The notes: generated by a model from the sequence alone, not told the origin. 64,000 bases of DNA from Sulfurimonas sediminis (GCF_014905115.1 NZ_CP041235.1:434001-498000); one strand, 5' to 3'; counted from the first letter of the stretch, positions 17,557 to 26,447 are shown. A program made the numbers and translations.

Positions 17557-17862
17557 GTATGAAGAGGGCTGTGCCGATATGATAAATGTCAAACTGATGA
17601 AATGCGGCGGTGTGAGCAGGGCACAGGCAATTTTTGAATATGCCAGAGCCAACAACATAGAGTGTATGCTGGGTTCTATGCTGGAGGGTCCCGTCTCCAT
17701 ACATGCGGCGCTCTGTCTTGCTTTTGCATACAGAGATGTTGTAAAGTATATAGATTTGGACTCTCCTTTGCTGTATAAAAAGGCGCCGAGGGTTTTGGGA
17801 GAATTTGGTATAATACATGACAAAATACAGATTTTGTAGGTGAATATAATAAAGGTTGAGAA

Positions 17863-19143
17863 ATGAAATATGATTTTTCCGGGGTTTTAGATGGTGATTC
17901 GGAGCTGATTTATACTGAACTCAGAGACAGATATTTAACCTGTAGTGAATCATATGAGCGTGAAAAAGTGGTAAAAAAGTTTTATCTGAGAATTATTAAT
18001 CTGTTTCATCAGTCATTCACTTCGAATGATATCAATACTCTCTATAAAGAGCTGGCACTCTATAAAATTTCTATGAATATTCCCTACATCATTATGACTA
18101 ACGAAATATACGGGCTGAAAAATCTTTTGTTATCCAGAATTGCACAAAATATTGAGGGCAATAAAATTTTAAACCTTATTGCCCTGTTTAAAGAGATAAA
18201 CAATGGTGTTGCCTATATCTATCTTTCAAGATATACACAGGAGATTTATACCGTAAACAACATTCGTCTTAGTTCAATATCTGATCTTTTGGAAAAAGAT
18301 ATCATCATAAAACATTACGAATCACATTTAAACTGGCTCAATGACCTGGCAAAACATATTAACAATTTTGACAAAAATGATTTTCCCGAACTTGACGGGA
18401 TGCAGTGTGAGTTTGGACGATGGTTAAATAGCAGTGCAAAAAAAATCATCCAAAACAACTCAAAACTCAAGTCTTTAATGCGACTGCATAATGATTTGCA
18501 TATGTTTGCGAAAAAAATATTTGTAAACTTGGAAACATCGGAGTATCATGTGCTGATTTCCTATCTGGAAAAATGTGAGCTTATCTCTTTGAGTATCGGT
18601 ACAGAGTTGGCACTTATTGACAATATCGAGATGAATAAAAAAATGACCAAGGATAATCTGACAGGTGCGCTTAATCGAAATTCTTTGGAACTAATATTTA
18701 AAACTCAATATGATTTTTCTTATGCTACTGATAATTCCTTTGTTTTTGCAATATGTGATTTAGACTATTTTAAAAATATAAATGATACTTATGGGCATGT
18801 CGCCGGAGATAAAATGTTGCGGTTTTTTGTCGAAATAGTTAAAAAGCATATCAGAACTTCTGATATTATTATACGCTACGGAGGCGAAGAGTTTATTATA
18901 ATCCTTTCAGCCATACAAAAAGAGGCAGGTTTTAAAGTCTTAGAAAAGATACGCCAGGCTTTTGAAGCCACACTACTTGAACTAGATGGACAAAAGTTAC
19001 AGGCCACTGTAAGTATGGGTGCCATGTGGATTAAGCCTGATAAAGTATACAGGCATGCCCTGCTTGACGAATATGTGATGATTGTGGACAAGATGCTTTA
19101 CTGTGCCAAAGAAAACGGAAGAAACACGATAGAGGCTATTTAG
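17863..19143 (+). CDS. diguanylate cyclase with CZB zinc-binding sensor (DgcZ-like)
   Basis: 426 aa, soluble. Residues 1-140 are helical and unassigned. A chemoreceptor zinc-binding (CZB) domain follows, with ligands H155, C182 in CEFGRW, H209 and H213, spaced as in the H-x26-C-x26-HxxxH pattern of that family. The C-terminal GGDEF domain has GGEEF at 340-344 and an RxxD inhibitory site (RTSD) five residues before it, so it is probably active and feedback-inhibited. E. coli DgcZ uses the same CZB-GGDEF order to inhibit synthesis when zinc binds. The start has AAAGG upstream and a TATAAT box close by. Confidence 0.88.
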   Translation: MKYDFSGVLDGDSELIYTELRDRYLTCSESYEREKVVKKFYLRIINLFHQSFTSNDINTLYKELALYKISMNIPYIIMTNEIYGLKNLLLSRIAQNIEGNKILNLIALFKEINNGVAYIYLSRYTQEIYTVNNIRLSSISDLLEKDIIIKHYESHLNWLNDLAKHINNFDKNDFPELDGMQCEFGRWLNSSAKKIIQNNSKLKSLMRLHNDLHMFAKKIFVNLETSEYHVLISYLEKCELISLSIGTELALIDNIEMNKKMTKDNLTGALNRNSLELIFKTQYDFSYATDNSFVFAICDLDYFKNINDTYGHVAGDKMLRFFVEIVKKHIRTSDIIIRYGGEEFIIILSAIQKEAGFKVLEKIRQAFEATLLELDGQKLQATVSMGAMWIKPDKVYRHALLDEYVMIVDKMLYCAKENGRNTIEAI

Positions 19144-19169
19144 AGGCAACAAATCTCAGCCAGATAAAG

Positions 19170-19250
19170 CCAAAAAAACTGCCCTTACGGGACAGTTCAT
19201 ACTCTCAACTTTGCATACTAATAATGCATCGGGAACCATTCCTAGAATGG
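19170..19250. other. two hairpins after the CZB-GGDEF gene
   Basis: The first hairpin, AACTG-CCC (19177-19184) with GGG-A-CAGTT (19189-19197), is preceded by seven A residues, so it reads as a rho-independent terminator on the minus strand. The second is CCATTC-CTA-GAATGG (19236-19250), which sits in sequence faintly like the family R repeats (GGGAACCATTC...). No minus-strand gene ends here, so the first may stop antisense transcription. Confidence 0.4.
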
Positions 19251-19314
19251 CACAGATGGGGTTAAATATCAGAGATCAATTATAAGACTAAATAAGAATA
19301 AGTTGAAATATGTG

Positions 19315-19320
19315 TATAAT
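19315..19320 (+). promoter_or_regulatory. extended -10 box 6 nt before the ATG at 19327
   Basis: TGTGTATAAT ends six bases before the start codon, which puts the expected transcription start at or next to the ATG. No ribosome-binding site precedes that ATG, so the message may be leaderless. Confidence 0.45.
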
Positions 19321-19326
19321 TTGTGT

Positions 19327-20571
19327 ATGAATTTACAGGATTTAAAAAACAGGACAATATTGTTGCTTGGAAAGAGCAGGGCTTTTAGTGCAGATGAGTT
19401 TGTGTCACAGCTGAAGTTTCACAGCATTGCTCTGTGCAAAGAAGTTACGGATGCGGTTACACTTGTCGTTGAGGGGCGCATGATGAGCCCTTATGAACAA
19501 AATCTGAGTGATACCCTTTATGAGGAAGAAAAATATGAGTTTATGGCTATAGATTTGTTTGAAAAACTTTTGGCACAAGAGATTGACAGCGATACACTGC
19601 TTATGAGTCTCAAACTCTCCAATGACAAAAAAAGATTAAAAAGTTTTTTGCAAAACAGCTGTATAGAAGATGCGCTTTTCTTTAAACTTTTAAAAATGTA
19701 CTCTTTTGGCGGTGAAGATTTTTTCGAAAATGATGACAATCGTGATGTCTCTGCTGCCTTAATAGCAAGATTTTATGAAAATATAGAACGAAACCACAAT
19801 GTGCAGTATGCAACAACGGGAATTTATCATCTGATAACGCAGACAAAAAACGAACAGCTTCTAGAAGCCATCGCTTTTTTGGAGCCGAGCAAAAAACATC
19901 CAAAAATTATAAAAGCACTTGCCTTGCATGAAAAAACACCAAAAAATGTGCTAAAAATGTTTTTAAAAAAAGGGGATGAAAGAGCAAAAGAAGCAATGGC
20001 ATATAATGTTAATCTTGAGAAAAATATAGCCCGTGAGTTGATAAAAAATAAAAAATTTGCCGAGATCGCAGCACAGAATATCAGGTTAGATGAGGAGATG
20101 TTCTCACTTTTGTCTGAGTGTAAATATGCTTTGGCGACAAATGAGACACTCAATAAAGCTATGCAGCAGGAGCTTGTTACATGTAACGATGAAAGGATTC
20201 ATCTTGCTTTGGCTGCAAACAGACGTTTACATGTAACGATATGCAAACAGCTGCTTTGTCTTAATAACGAGAAAATCAGAGAAGTAATTTATGCCAACAG
20301 TGCAACGCCGAGAGATATCCTGGAGTCTGCCTATAAAGAGGGAAACTACAATGAGCCGTTGAGTCGCAACAATGCGACACCACAAAATATTTTAGAAGAA
20401 CTTTTGAAATGCGGGGATGCGCAGATACTTTTAAATTTGGCAAAAAATGAAAATACTCCGATAGATATTTTATATCAACTGCAACTTGAGAGCCGTTTTG
20501 AGTGGGCAGTCAAAACAAACAAAGCCTTTGCAAAACATATACAAAATGAAAATATAGGATGGTTAGTATGA
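19327..20571 (+). CDS. BRCT-like + helical-repeat protein of MoxR/VWA module
   Basis: 414 aa from the ATG at 19327 (MNLQDLKNRTILLLG); a TTG at 19303 would add eight residues but overlaps the -10 box. Residues 1-75 look like a BRCT domain. Residues 130-410 are short helical repeats with recurring NxxxP/TPxxILxxL and LALAxNxxL units, like leucine-rich-repeat-variant or HEAT-type solenoids. No enzymatic motif. The stop overlaps the MoxR ATPase start (ATGA), so the two are coupled. It may be the substrate or adaptor subunit of the AAA/VWA system; I do not know a characterised homologue. Confidence 0.78.
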   Translation: MNLQDLKNRTILLLGKSRAFSADEFVSQLKFHSIALCKEVTDAVTLVVEGRMMSPYEQNLSDTLYEEEKYEFMAIDLFEKLLAQEIDSDTLLMSLKLSNDKKRLKSFLQNSCIEDALFFKLLKMYSFGGEDFFENDDNRDVSAALIARFYENIERNHNVQYATTGIYHLITQTKNEQLLEAIAFLEPSKKHPKIIKALALHEKTPKNVLKMFLKKGDERAKEAMAYNVNLEKNIARELIKNKKFAEIAAQNIRLDEEMFSLLSECKYALATNETLNKAMQQELVTCNDERIHLALAANRRLHVTICKQLLCLNNEKIREVIYANSATPRDILESAYKEGNYNEPLSRNNATPQNILEELLKCGDAQILLNLAKNENTPIDILYQLQLESRFEWAVKTNKAFAKHIQNENIGWLV

Positions 20572-21563
20572 GAGCAGGAGAATTGAGACAGGCTTTGGAG
20601 GCACTGGTCTTGCAAAAAGTGCCTACATTTGTGTGGGGAGCACCGGGAATCGGAAAGTCTTCGATTGTCAAACAGATTGCACAGAAAAACAACCTTGGTT
20701 TTATTGATTTGCGTTTGGCTTTGATGGACCCGACAGATTTAAAAGGCATACCTTTTTATGACAAAGAGTCACACACCGCACTTTGGGCACCGCCTGCTTT
20801 TTTGCCGAGTGAAGGTCAGGGGATTTTGTTTTTGGATGAGCTTAATTCTGCAGCGCCTGCCGTACAGTCTTCTGCCTATCAGCTGATACTTGACCGGCGT
20901 GTGGGAGAGTATGAACTGCCTGAGGGTTGGGCTATTGTGGCGGCAGGAAACCGTGAGGGTGACAGAGGGGTGACCTACCGAATGCCGGCTCCTTTGGCAA
21001 ATCGTTTTGTGCATTTTGAACTGGAAGTAAGTGTGGATGATTGGCGTGACTGGGCGTACAAATCCGGGCTTGAGAGTCGCATAATTGCCTATATAAGTTA
21101 TAAGAATGAGCATTTGTTTACCTTTGATGCCAAAAAGGAGCATAAAAGTTTTGCAACGCCCAGAAGCTGGGAATATGTCGGAAGTATTTTACAAAGTGCT
21201 CTGCCTGCATCTGTACTTTTGGAAACAGTGAGCGGTGCGGTAGGGCGTGATGTCGGTGTTTCATTTTTGAGCTTTTTAAAAGTAATGGACAGGCTGCCTG
21301 ATATAGAGAAGATACTCAGCGGAGAGGAGTTCGTCTACAGCGAGGAAGTGGATGTTTTATATGCTTTGAGTTCGGGCATTGTCAGTCACTATCTGCAAAA
21401 TCCGAGTCAAGAGAGACTTGAAAACCTGCTTAAGTATACCCTTGGACTCAAAGGGGAATTTGCCGTGATGATAGCACAGGATCTGCAAAGAGCAGGTGTC
21501 ACGATGGAAGGTTCAAGTGTTTTTAAAGAGTGGGTAAGAAAGTTTTCTTATCTTTTAGACTGA
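20568..21563 (+). CDS. MoxR-family AAA+ ATPase
   Basis: 331 aa from the ATG at 20568, which overlaps the previous stop; an ATG three codons upstream is less likely. Walker A is GAPGIGKSS, Walker B is GILFLDELNSA, sensor 1 is AAGNREGD, and the arginine-containing PLANRFVHFEL segment follows. MoxR ATPases remodel or insert metals into partner complexes together with VWA-domain proteins, as in RavA-ViaA. Here a VWA protein follows after a 270-bp gap full of repeats, and a BRCT-like repeat protein precedes. Confidence 0.9.
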   Translation: MRAGELRQALEALVLQKVPTFVWGAPGIGKSSIVKQIAQKNNLGFIDLRLALMDPTDLKGIPFYDKESHTALWAPPAFLPSEGQGILFLDELNSAAPAVQSSAYQLILDRRVGEYELPEGWAIVAAGNREGDRGVTYRMPAPLANRFVHFELEVSVDDWRDWAYKSGLESRIIAYISYKNEHLFTFDAKKEHKSFATPRSWEYVGSILQSALPASVLLETVSGAVGRDVGVSFLSFLKVMDRLPDIEKILSGEEFVYSEEVDVLYALSSGIVSHYLQNPSQERLENLLKYTLGLKGEFAVMIAQDLQRAGVTMEGSSVFKEWVRKFSYLLD

Positions 21564-21606
21564 GCGCGGTAAACAGGCTTAAAGAGTCGGCAAGAAAGTT
21601 CGAAGA

Positions 21607-21673
21607 GTCGGCACTGCAGAAAAAAATTTAGTTTTTTTCTAAGTCATGCTTTAGCATAGAAAGTACCGATTCC
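21607..21673. repeat. hairpin repeat, family R, copy 2
   Basis: Nearly identical to 14983-15051: GTCGGCACTGCAG, an A7 to T7 stretch, a hairpin ATGCT-TT-AGCAT (21646-21657), then GAAAGTACCGATTCC. Compared with copy 1 (ACGCT-TT-AGCGT) both sides of one stem pair have changed, C-G to T-A, keeping the hairpin. Confidence 0.75.
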
Positions 21674-21715
21674 TGGAGGATGCATAGAGTCTTTTCGGAA
21701 CCCATCCTTTAGTGT

Positions 21716-21817
21716 CAATGCCGTTAAGTTAAACATTTTTTTGGAACCCGTACTTCAGTGCGGGCGAGAGTGGCGAGAAAGTTTAAACAGTCGGCACTAA
21801 AATACCGATTCCGAAAA
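21716..21817. repeat. composite inverted-repeat element, family R, copy 3
   Basis: It begins CAATGCCGTTAAGTTAAAC, close to the terminal repeat of the IS4 element at 61348 (CAACGCCATTAAGTTAAGC). It continues TTTTTTTGGAACCCGTACTTCAG and a GAGAGTGGC loop, and ends GTCGGCACTAAAATACCGATTCCG as in the other copies. It seems to carry an IS-type end on one side only, so it may be a fusion or truncated copy. It lies in front of the VWA gene. Confidence 0.65.
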
Positions 21818-21835
21818 TAGGAGTGAAGGAAAAAT

Positions 21836-22960
21836 ATGCAAAAAACAGAAGAAAAAATTTCACAAGCAAAAGCAAAACTTTTACTGGAGTATCCCTATTT
21901 CGGGACCCTTGCCTCTAAAATTGATGTTATTATAAATGATGATATTGAAGCCTTTAAAAGTGACGGCAAAAAGCTTGAAATCAACAGCGACTACCTGCAA
22001 AATTTAGAACTCTCTGAGATGGAATTTGTCTTTGCCAACGGGGCAATGCACGCAAGTCTTGCTCATGAGATGCGAAAAAAGAACCGGAGCGGCTGGCTGT
22101 GGCAGATGGCTACAGATATGGCAGTTAATGACATGCTTGTGCAAAACGGCCTTGATATGCCTTATGGAGCGCAGTACAGAGAACGTTTCAGCGGGATGTA
22201 TGCCGAAGCAATTTATGCCGAATTAAAAGATGATATCCTGCGAAATGATGAAGATTTGGAATATGAAGCCGATGAGAGTGATGATGTACAAAGTGACAAC
22301 CAGGAACAAACACCCCAAGAGTTAGAAGAAGAAATTTTACAAGAGCAGCTTTTTGCCGAGGAAGCCATTGCTCTTTTGGAATCCAAAATGCACAAAGGCG
22401 AAGCACCGGTGACGATTGAGCGTTTTTTTCAACTGAATGACTTTGGAAAAATTGACTGGCGAAATGAACTGCGGATGGCACTTGATCCTTATTTTCGGGA
22501 TGATTATGTCGTGATGCCACCTTCTAAAAAATTGCTTTACAGCGGTATTTACCTGCCTTGCAATATTTCTCAGACCTTTCGTCTTGTGATTGCAGTGGAC
22601 AGTTCCGGCTCCATTGATGAAGTGCTTTTAAATGAATTTTTGAGTGAAGTAAATTTTTTGATGACTTTGGTGCAAAATTATCAGATTGAACTGCTTGTAT
22701 GTGATGAAAAAATTCAATCACATAGTACTTTTTACAGTGGAGAAAGATTGGAAGTAAACATTAAAGGCGGAGGGGCAACAGACTTTCGTCCTGTTTTTCA
22801 TTTTACAGAAGAAAACTTTGATGATTTGAAACTGCTTTTGTATTTTACAGACCTGGATGGAACTTTTCCAAAATATGTACCGGATTATAAGGTGAAATGG
22901 ATAAGTTCCAAGGAAAAGAAACTTCCGTTTGGAACACTTATAAAACTAGATCAGGCTTGA
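21836..22960 (+). CDS. DUF2201 metallopeptidase-like / VWA-like domain protein
   Basis: 374 aa. The N-terminal half matches the putative metallopeptidase domain found before VWA-like domains: MHASLAHEMRKKNRSGWLWQMATDMAVNDML has a His/Glu-type helix, though HEMRKK is not a full HExxH. A central acidic region (residues 135-170) follows. The C-terminal part has a MIDAS-like VIAVDSSGSID and KGGGATDFRPVF, then a late LLYFTDLDG. It is the expected partner of the MoxR ATPase upstream. The last ten bases overlap the convergent gene 22951-24216. Confidence 0.85.
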   Translation: MQKTEEKISQAKAKLLLEYPYFGTLASKIDVIINDDIEAFKSDGKKLEINSDYLQNLELSEMEFVFANGAMHASLAHEMRKKNRSGWLWQMATDMAVNDMLVQNGLDMPYGAQYRERFSGMYAEAIYAELKDDILRNDEDLEYEADESDDVQSDNQEQTPQELEEEILQEQLFAEEAIALLESKMHKGEAPVTIERFFQLNDFGKIDWRNELRMALDPYFRDDYVVMPPSKKLLYSGIYLPCNISQTFRLVIAVDSSGSIDEVLLNEFLSEVNFLMTLVQNYQIELLVCDEKIQSHSTFYSGERLEVNIKGGGATDFRPVFHFTEENFDDLKLLLYFTDLDGTFPKYVPDYKVKWISSKEKKLPFGTLIKLDQA

Positions 22961-24216
22961 AAAACAAGCTGATTTCTACCATTGTTTTTTGCTTTATACA
23001 AGAGCATGTCTGCTTCATTGATATTGTTATCCAGAGATTCTTCCTCGTGAAACAGTAAGGCACCGATGGAAATTGTAAAACGAATATACTCATCATCTTT
23101 TGTGTGATAAGAAAAGCGCTCTACATTTTCCCGTAATCTTTCAAAAATTTCACGTGCGCTGTGTCTATTGATGTTTTTTAAGACGACACAAAACTCTTCC
23201 CCACCAAATCTTGCAACAATATCTTGTGGGTTTGTAGAGCTTCTGAGAATGTCTGCAAGGGCAGTAATGACTTTATCACCTGTATCATGTCCATAGGTGT
23301 CATTTATTTTCTTAAAATGGTCAATATCAATCATGCCTATGGCAAATTGTTCTCCTTTGTCTTGAATTTCATTTATATAGTCATTTACTTCCTGAAAGAA
23401 ATATCTTCGGTTATATAATCCTGTAAGAAAATCACGATTTGCGTATTGTGTGATGAGCTGTATGTTTTCCAATGCTTCTATGGCATTATTGACACGACAG
23501 GAAAATTCTTCTTTGGAAAATGGTTTTTTAATGTAGTCATTTGCACCGTGTTTGAGAAACATTGCTGTTACTTCTTCATCGGTATTTCCTGAAAGTGCGA
23601 GAATGCAGAGCTCATTTTTTGAGTAGGTTTTTCTTATTTCTATGGTTAGTTCTAGTCCATCCATCACTGGCATGTTGTAATCAGTAAGCACTAAAGAGAT
23701 GTCGGGCTGTGATTTTAGCATTCCTATGGCTTCTTCTCCATGGGCTACAGCAATCACGGTAAAAAAGAGATTTTCCAAAATATTTTGCATTGTTTGTCTG
23801 AAAACACGAGAGTCATCGACAACTAAAACTTTATGATTTCTGTTTTTTTGAAGTCTTTGAATCATTTGAATAATGTAATCCATTTCATCAATATCGTTTT
23901 GACTGTTTTTATTGATATAATCAATGATGTTTTTTTGAAGCATTTTGTATCTAAATTCTTTATCAGTGATTCCACTGATGACAATTGAATGAAGTTTCTT
24001 TTTTGCAGCAAAATCAACGATTTCGCCATTATTTGAGTCAGGAAGATTTATATCCAAAAGGGCTAAAAAATATTTATGACCTGCGATAAATAATTTTGCT
24101 TCTTGCATAGTGTAAGCTATATCAACTTCTATATCGAGTGCTGATGTCAGTTTTTTGGCAATAAATTTTGCCAATGCTTTGTTGTCTTCTACTATTAAAA
24201 TTTTTTCATTCATCAT
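22951..24216 (-). CDS. REC-REC-GGDEF response regulator (PleD-like diguanylate cyclase)
   Basis: 421 aa. Receiver 1 has ILIVEDN and phospho-acceptor LLDINLP. Receiver 2 has VLVVDDS and LVLTDYNMPVMDG followed by ALSGNTDEE and IKKPFSKEEF. The GGDEF domain carries RFGGEEF and DIDHFKKINDTYGHD, so it should make c-di-GMP. The inhibitory-site arginine is replaced (NPQD instead of RxxD), so product feedback may be lost. No histidine kinase gene is adjacent. It is the only minus-strand gene in this stretch and its 3' end overlaps the VWA gene tail to tail. Confidence 0.93.
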   Translation of the reverse strand: MMNEKILIVEDNKALAKFIAKKLTSALDIEVDIAYTMQEAKLFIAGHKYFLALLDINLPDSNNGEIVDFAAKKKLHSIVISGITDKEFRYKMLQKNIIDYINKNSQNDIDEMDYIIQMIQRLQKNRNHKVLVVDDSRVFRQTMQNILENLFFTVIAVAHGEEAIGMLKSQPDISLVLTDYNMPVMDGLELTIEIRKTYSKNELCILALSGNTDEEVTAMFLKHGANDYIKKPFSKEEFSCRVNNAIEALENIQLITQYANRDFLTGLYNRRYFFQEVNDYINEIQDKGEQFAIGMIDIDHFKKINDTYGHDTGDKVITALADILRSSTNPQDIVARFGGEEFCVVLKNINRHSAREIFERLRENVERFSYHTKDDEYIRFTISIGALLFHEEESLDNNINEADMLLYKAKNNGRNQLVFQA

Positions 24217-24294
24217 AAATGTCCCTAAAAAATATTAAGTAGCAGTATACACTTATTAATCTGATATTATACTAAGAATGGCTATTATCCGTTT

Positions 24295-25563
24295 ATGAAT
24301 TATAAAGAATTGATACTTGATAAACTATACAAGAAACAAAATGTTTTTTTAACAGGCGGTGCAGGTGTTGGAAAAACGACCACTACGAGAGAAATTATAG
24401 CAGCATTTGAAGGGGAGGCAAAAAAAGTTGCCAAGCTGGCTTCAACGGGAATGGCCGCTACACTTATAGGCGGGCAGACGCTCCACAGCTTTTTTGATTT
24501 GGGCATTGCTTCGGATGTGCAAGAGTTGCAAAAAAATGCAAAATTTGAAATCAAAAAAAAGATTAAAAAGCTTATATCAAGTATGGATTTGATTGTCGTT
24601 GATGAAATTTCCATGGTGAGTGATACACTTTTTGCAATGATAGAACTGCGTCTCAATCAGGCAGGTTTTAAGGGCTCTTTGCTGGTTGTCGGTGATTTTT
24701 TACAGCTGCCTCCGGTTGTGCGCGGTTATGGCGAAGTAAAATTTGCTTTTGAATCACCTGCCTGGCAGCATTTCTCTTTTGAAACAGTGGAACTGACACA
24801 TATTTACAGAACGGATGATATTCGTTTTATAGAGCTTTTACATGCAGTGCGATTTGGTGCCATTAATGAAACCATCCATAACCAACTCAACGAATTTATA
24901 AAACCTCTGCCAAATGATTTAAGCCAGTTTACTTTTTTGTTTGGTAAAAATGCTTCGGCTGCAAAGCATAACAAAACCCAGCTTGATTTTATAGATGAGG
25001 CTTTACATGTAAAGGAAGCGCAGGTTGTCAAACATCTCAAATCAACACAGGACAAAGAAGTGGAGCGTTTTATGGATGATGCCAGAATAGATAAAGAGCT
25101 TGCCTTGAAAGTGGGTGCTCCTGTTTTGTTTACACGAAACGCCTGGAACTACTTTAACGGAGAAAGAGGCACTGTTGTAAATGTGGACGAGAGCTGTGTG
25201 TATGTGCAAAAGAGTGACGGCAAAGTGCTAAAACTTGAGCCAACCGCACAAAGCAAGCCTGTCTGGAAAGAAAAGAGTGTCAAAGGGAAAAAAGAGATGG
25301 TGGAGGAGAATGTTTTTACGGTTTATCAGTTTCCCATAAAACTTGCGTTTGCCATTACTATACATAAATCACAGGGAATGTCCATCGAAGATCTCATCAT
25401 TGATACCAATGAAATTTTTGCACCTTCACAGTTTTATGTAGCACTCTCACGTTCATCAAATCCTGCAAGACTCACACTCATAGCTCCAAAGAGACAATGG
25501 TATGAGCTTGCCTATGTGAACCAAAAAGCTTTTAGCTTTGTGCAAAGGCAGCAAAGTTGTTAA
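24295..25563 (+). CDS. PIF1/RecD-like superfamily 1 DNA helicase
   Basis: 422 aa. Walker A is TGGAGVGKTTTT, Walker B is IVVDEISMVSD, followed by GDFLQLPPV (motif III), THIYR, and the C-terminal ITIHKSQGMSIEDLIID with VALSRSSNPARL. These are the motifs of PIF1-type 5'-3' helicases, which unwind forked DNA, RNA-DNA hybrids or G-quadruplexes. Length fits the compact bacterial forms. One TACATGTA site lies inside (25004). Its stop overlaps the downstream transporter's TTG start, so they may be co-transcribed, with no obvious functional tie. Confidence 0.9.
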   Translation: MNYKELILDKLYKKQNVFLTGGAGVGKTTTTREIIAAFEGEAKKVAKLASTGMAATLIGGQTLHSFFDLGIASDVQELQKNAKFEIKKKIKKLISSMDLIVVDEISMVSDTLFAMIELRLNQAGFKGSLLVVGDFLQLPPVVRGYGEVKFAFESPAWQHFSFETVELTHIYRTDDIRFIELLHAVRFGAINETIHNQLNEFIKPLPNDLSQFTFLFGKNASAAKHNKTQLDFIDEALHVKEAQVVKHLKSTQDKEVERFMDDARIDKELALKVGAPVLFTRNAWNYFNGERGTVVNVDESCVYVQKSDGKVLKLEPTAQSKPVWKEKSVKGKKEMVEENVFTVYQFPIKLAFAITIHKSQGMSIEDLIIDTNEIFAPSQFYVALSRSSNPARLTLIAPKRQWYELAYVNQKAFSFVQRQQSC

Positions 25564-26447
25564 AAAAAGTAGACAGTGGTGTGCTTTTTATGCTTGGAAG
25601 TGCTTTGATTTCAGCACTTAATGGAGCTTTGACAAAAATACTCTCAGAAGATATTTCTGCCTTGGAAATTGTTCTTTTTCGTAATCTCATCGGGGTGTTA
25701 CTCATACTTTATGCACTCAAACATACGGCACCGAAACTTACAGGCGGTAAGATTCATCTGCTTTTTACCCGCGGACTTTTTGGTTTTATGGCAATGATAC
25801 TGTTCTTTTATACAATTACGGTCATACCACTTGGTGAAGCGATAACACTCAACAAAACCTCACCGTTTTTTGTGACACTGCTTGCCTATTTTATCTTGCA
25901 TGAACATCTGAGCAGGCGAACACTCTTTGCACTGCTTATAGGGTTTTTAGGTGTTGTTCTGATAGCAAAGCCTTTTGGAATGAGTTTTTCTTATGTCCAT
26001 TTTTTAGGGATACTGGGCGGTTTTTTTGCTGCAGCGGCTTATACGACCATTAAAAAGATAAAAGATATATATGATTCACGGGTAATAGTGCTCTCTTTTG
26101 TAGTGGTCGGAACACTCTTGCCTGCATTGTTGTTTCTGAGCGCACCACTTATAAATGTTCCCGCTCCTTTACGTTTTTTGTTTCCTGAATTTATACTGCC
26201 AAGCAGTTTACATGTATGGTTGTTGATTATTTTGATGGCGTTTATATCGACACTTTCACAATGGCTTTTGACAAAAGCATACAGTGCAAAAAATTTAAGT
26301 GTCATCGGTGTGGTCAGTTATACAAATATTCCCTTTGCTATTGGTTTTGGGTATATGCTTGGGGACAGTTTTCCCGATACATTGACATTTACAGGTATCT
26401 TTCTTATCATTTTTGGTGGAATTTTGGTGAGTAAAAAGAGAAGTTAA
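25557..26447 (+). CDS. EamA/DMT-family transporter
   Basis: 296 aa with ten hydrophobic helices in two homologous halves, the standard drug/metabolite transporter EamA layout. The first half contains FRNLIGVLLI and GEAITLNKTSPFFVTLLAYFILHE; the second has AAAYTTIKKI and SVIGVVSYTNIPFAIGFGYMLGD. The start is TTG at 25557, overlapping the helicase stop. Substrates of such exporters (amino acids, nucleotide-related metabolites) cannot be predicted. Confidence 0.88.
   Translation: MLKKVDSGVLFMLGSALISALNGALTKILSEDISALEIVLFRNLIGVLLILYALKHTAPKLTGGKIHLLFTRGLFGFMAMILFFYTITVIPLGEAITLNKTSPFFVTLLAYFILHEHLSRRTLFALLIGFLGVVLIAKPFGMSFSYVHFLGILGGFFAAAAYTTIKKIKDIYDSRVIVLSFVVVGTLLPALLFLSAPLINVPAPLRFLFPEFILPSSLHVWLLIILMAFISTLSQWLLTKAYSAKNLSVIGVVSYTNIPFAIGFGYMLGDSFPDTLTFTGIFLIIFGGILVSKKRS

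Larger units (their letters stand above)
15495..17839 (+). pseudogene. dipeptide epimerase (L-Ala-D/L-Glu epimerase-like), split by an insertion sequence
   Basis: Enolase-superfamily gene in two pieces, 15495-16247 and 17557-17839. The first piece (GTG start) has the N-terminal capping domain and barrel residues: KVKLG (general-base lysine), DANQAW and EQP metal ligands, and ADE. The second resumes with YEEGCADMINVKLMKCGG, supplying the second catalytic lysine, and runs to the C-terminus. Joined at the 10-bp target duplication, they give about 345 aa, normal for this family, which recycles cell-wall dipeptides. The insertion truncates the first half shortly after VYEE. No other damage is apparent, suggesting a recent hit. 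Confidence 0.9.

Noticed and set aside
20510-21143. Minus-strand frames opposite the MoxR gene
   Set aside because: The plus frame has all Walker and sensor motifs; the antisense frames have no recognisable features.
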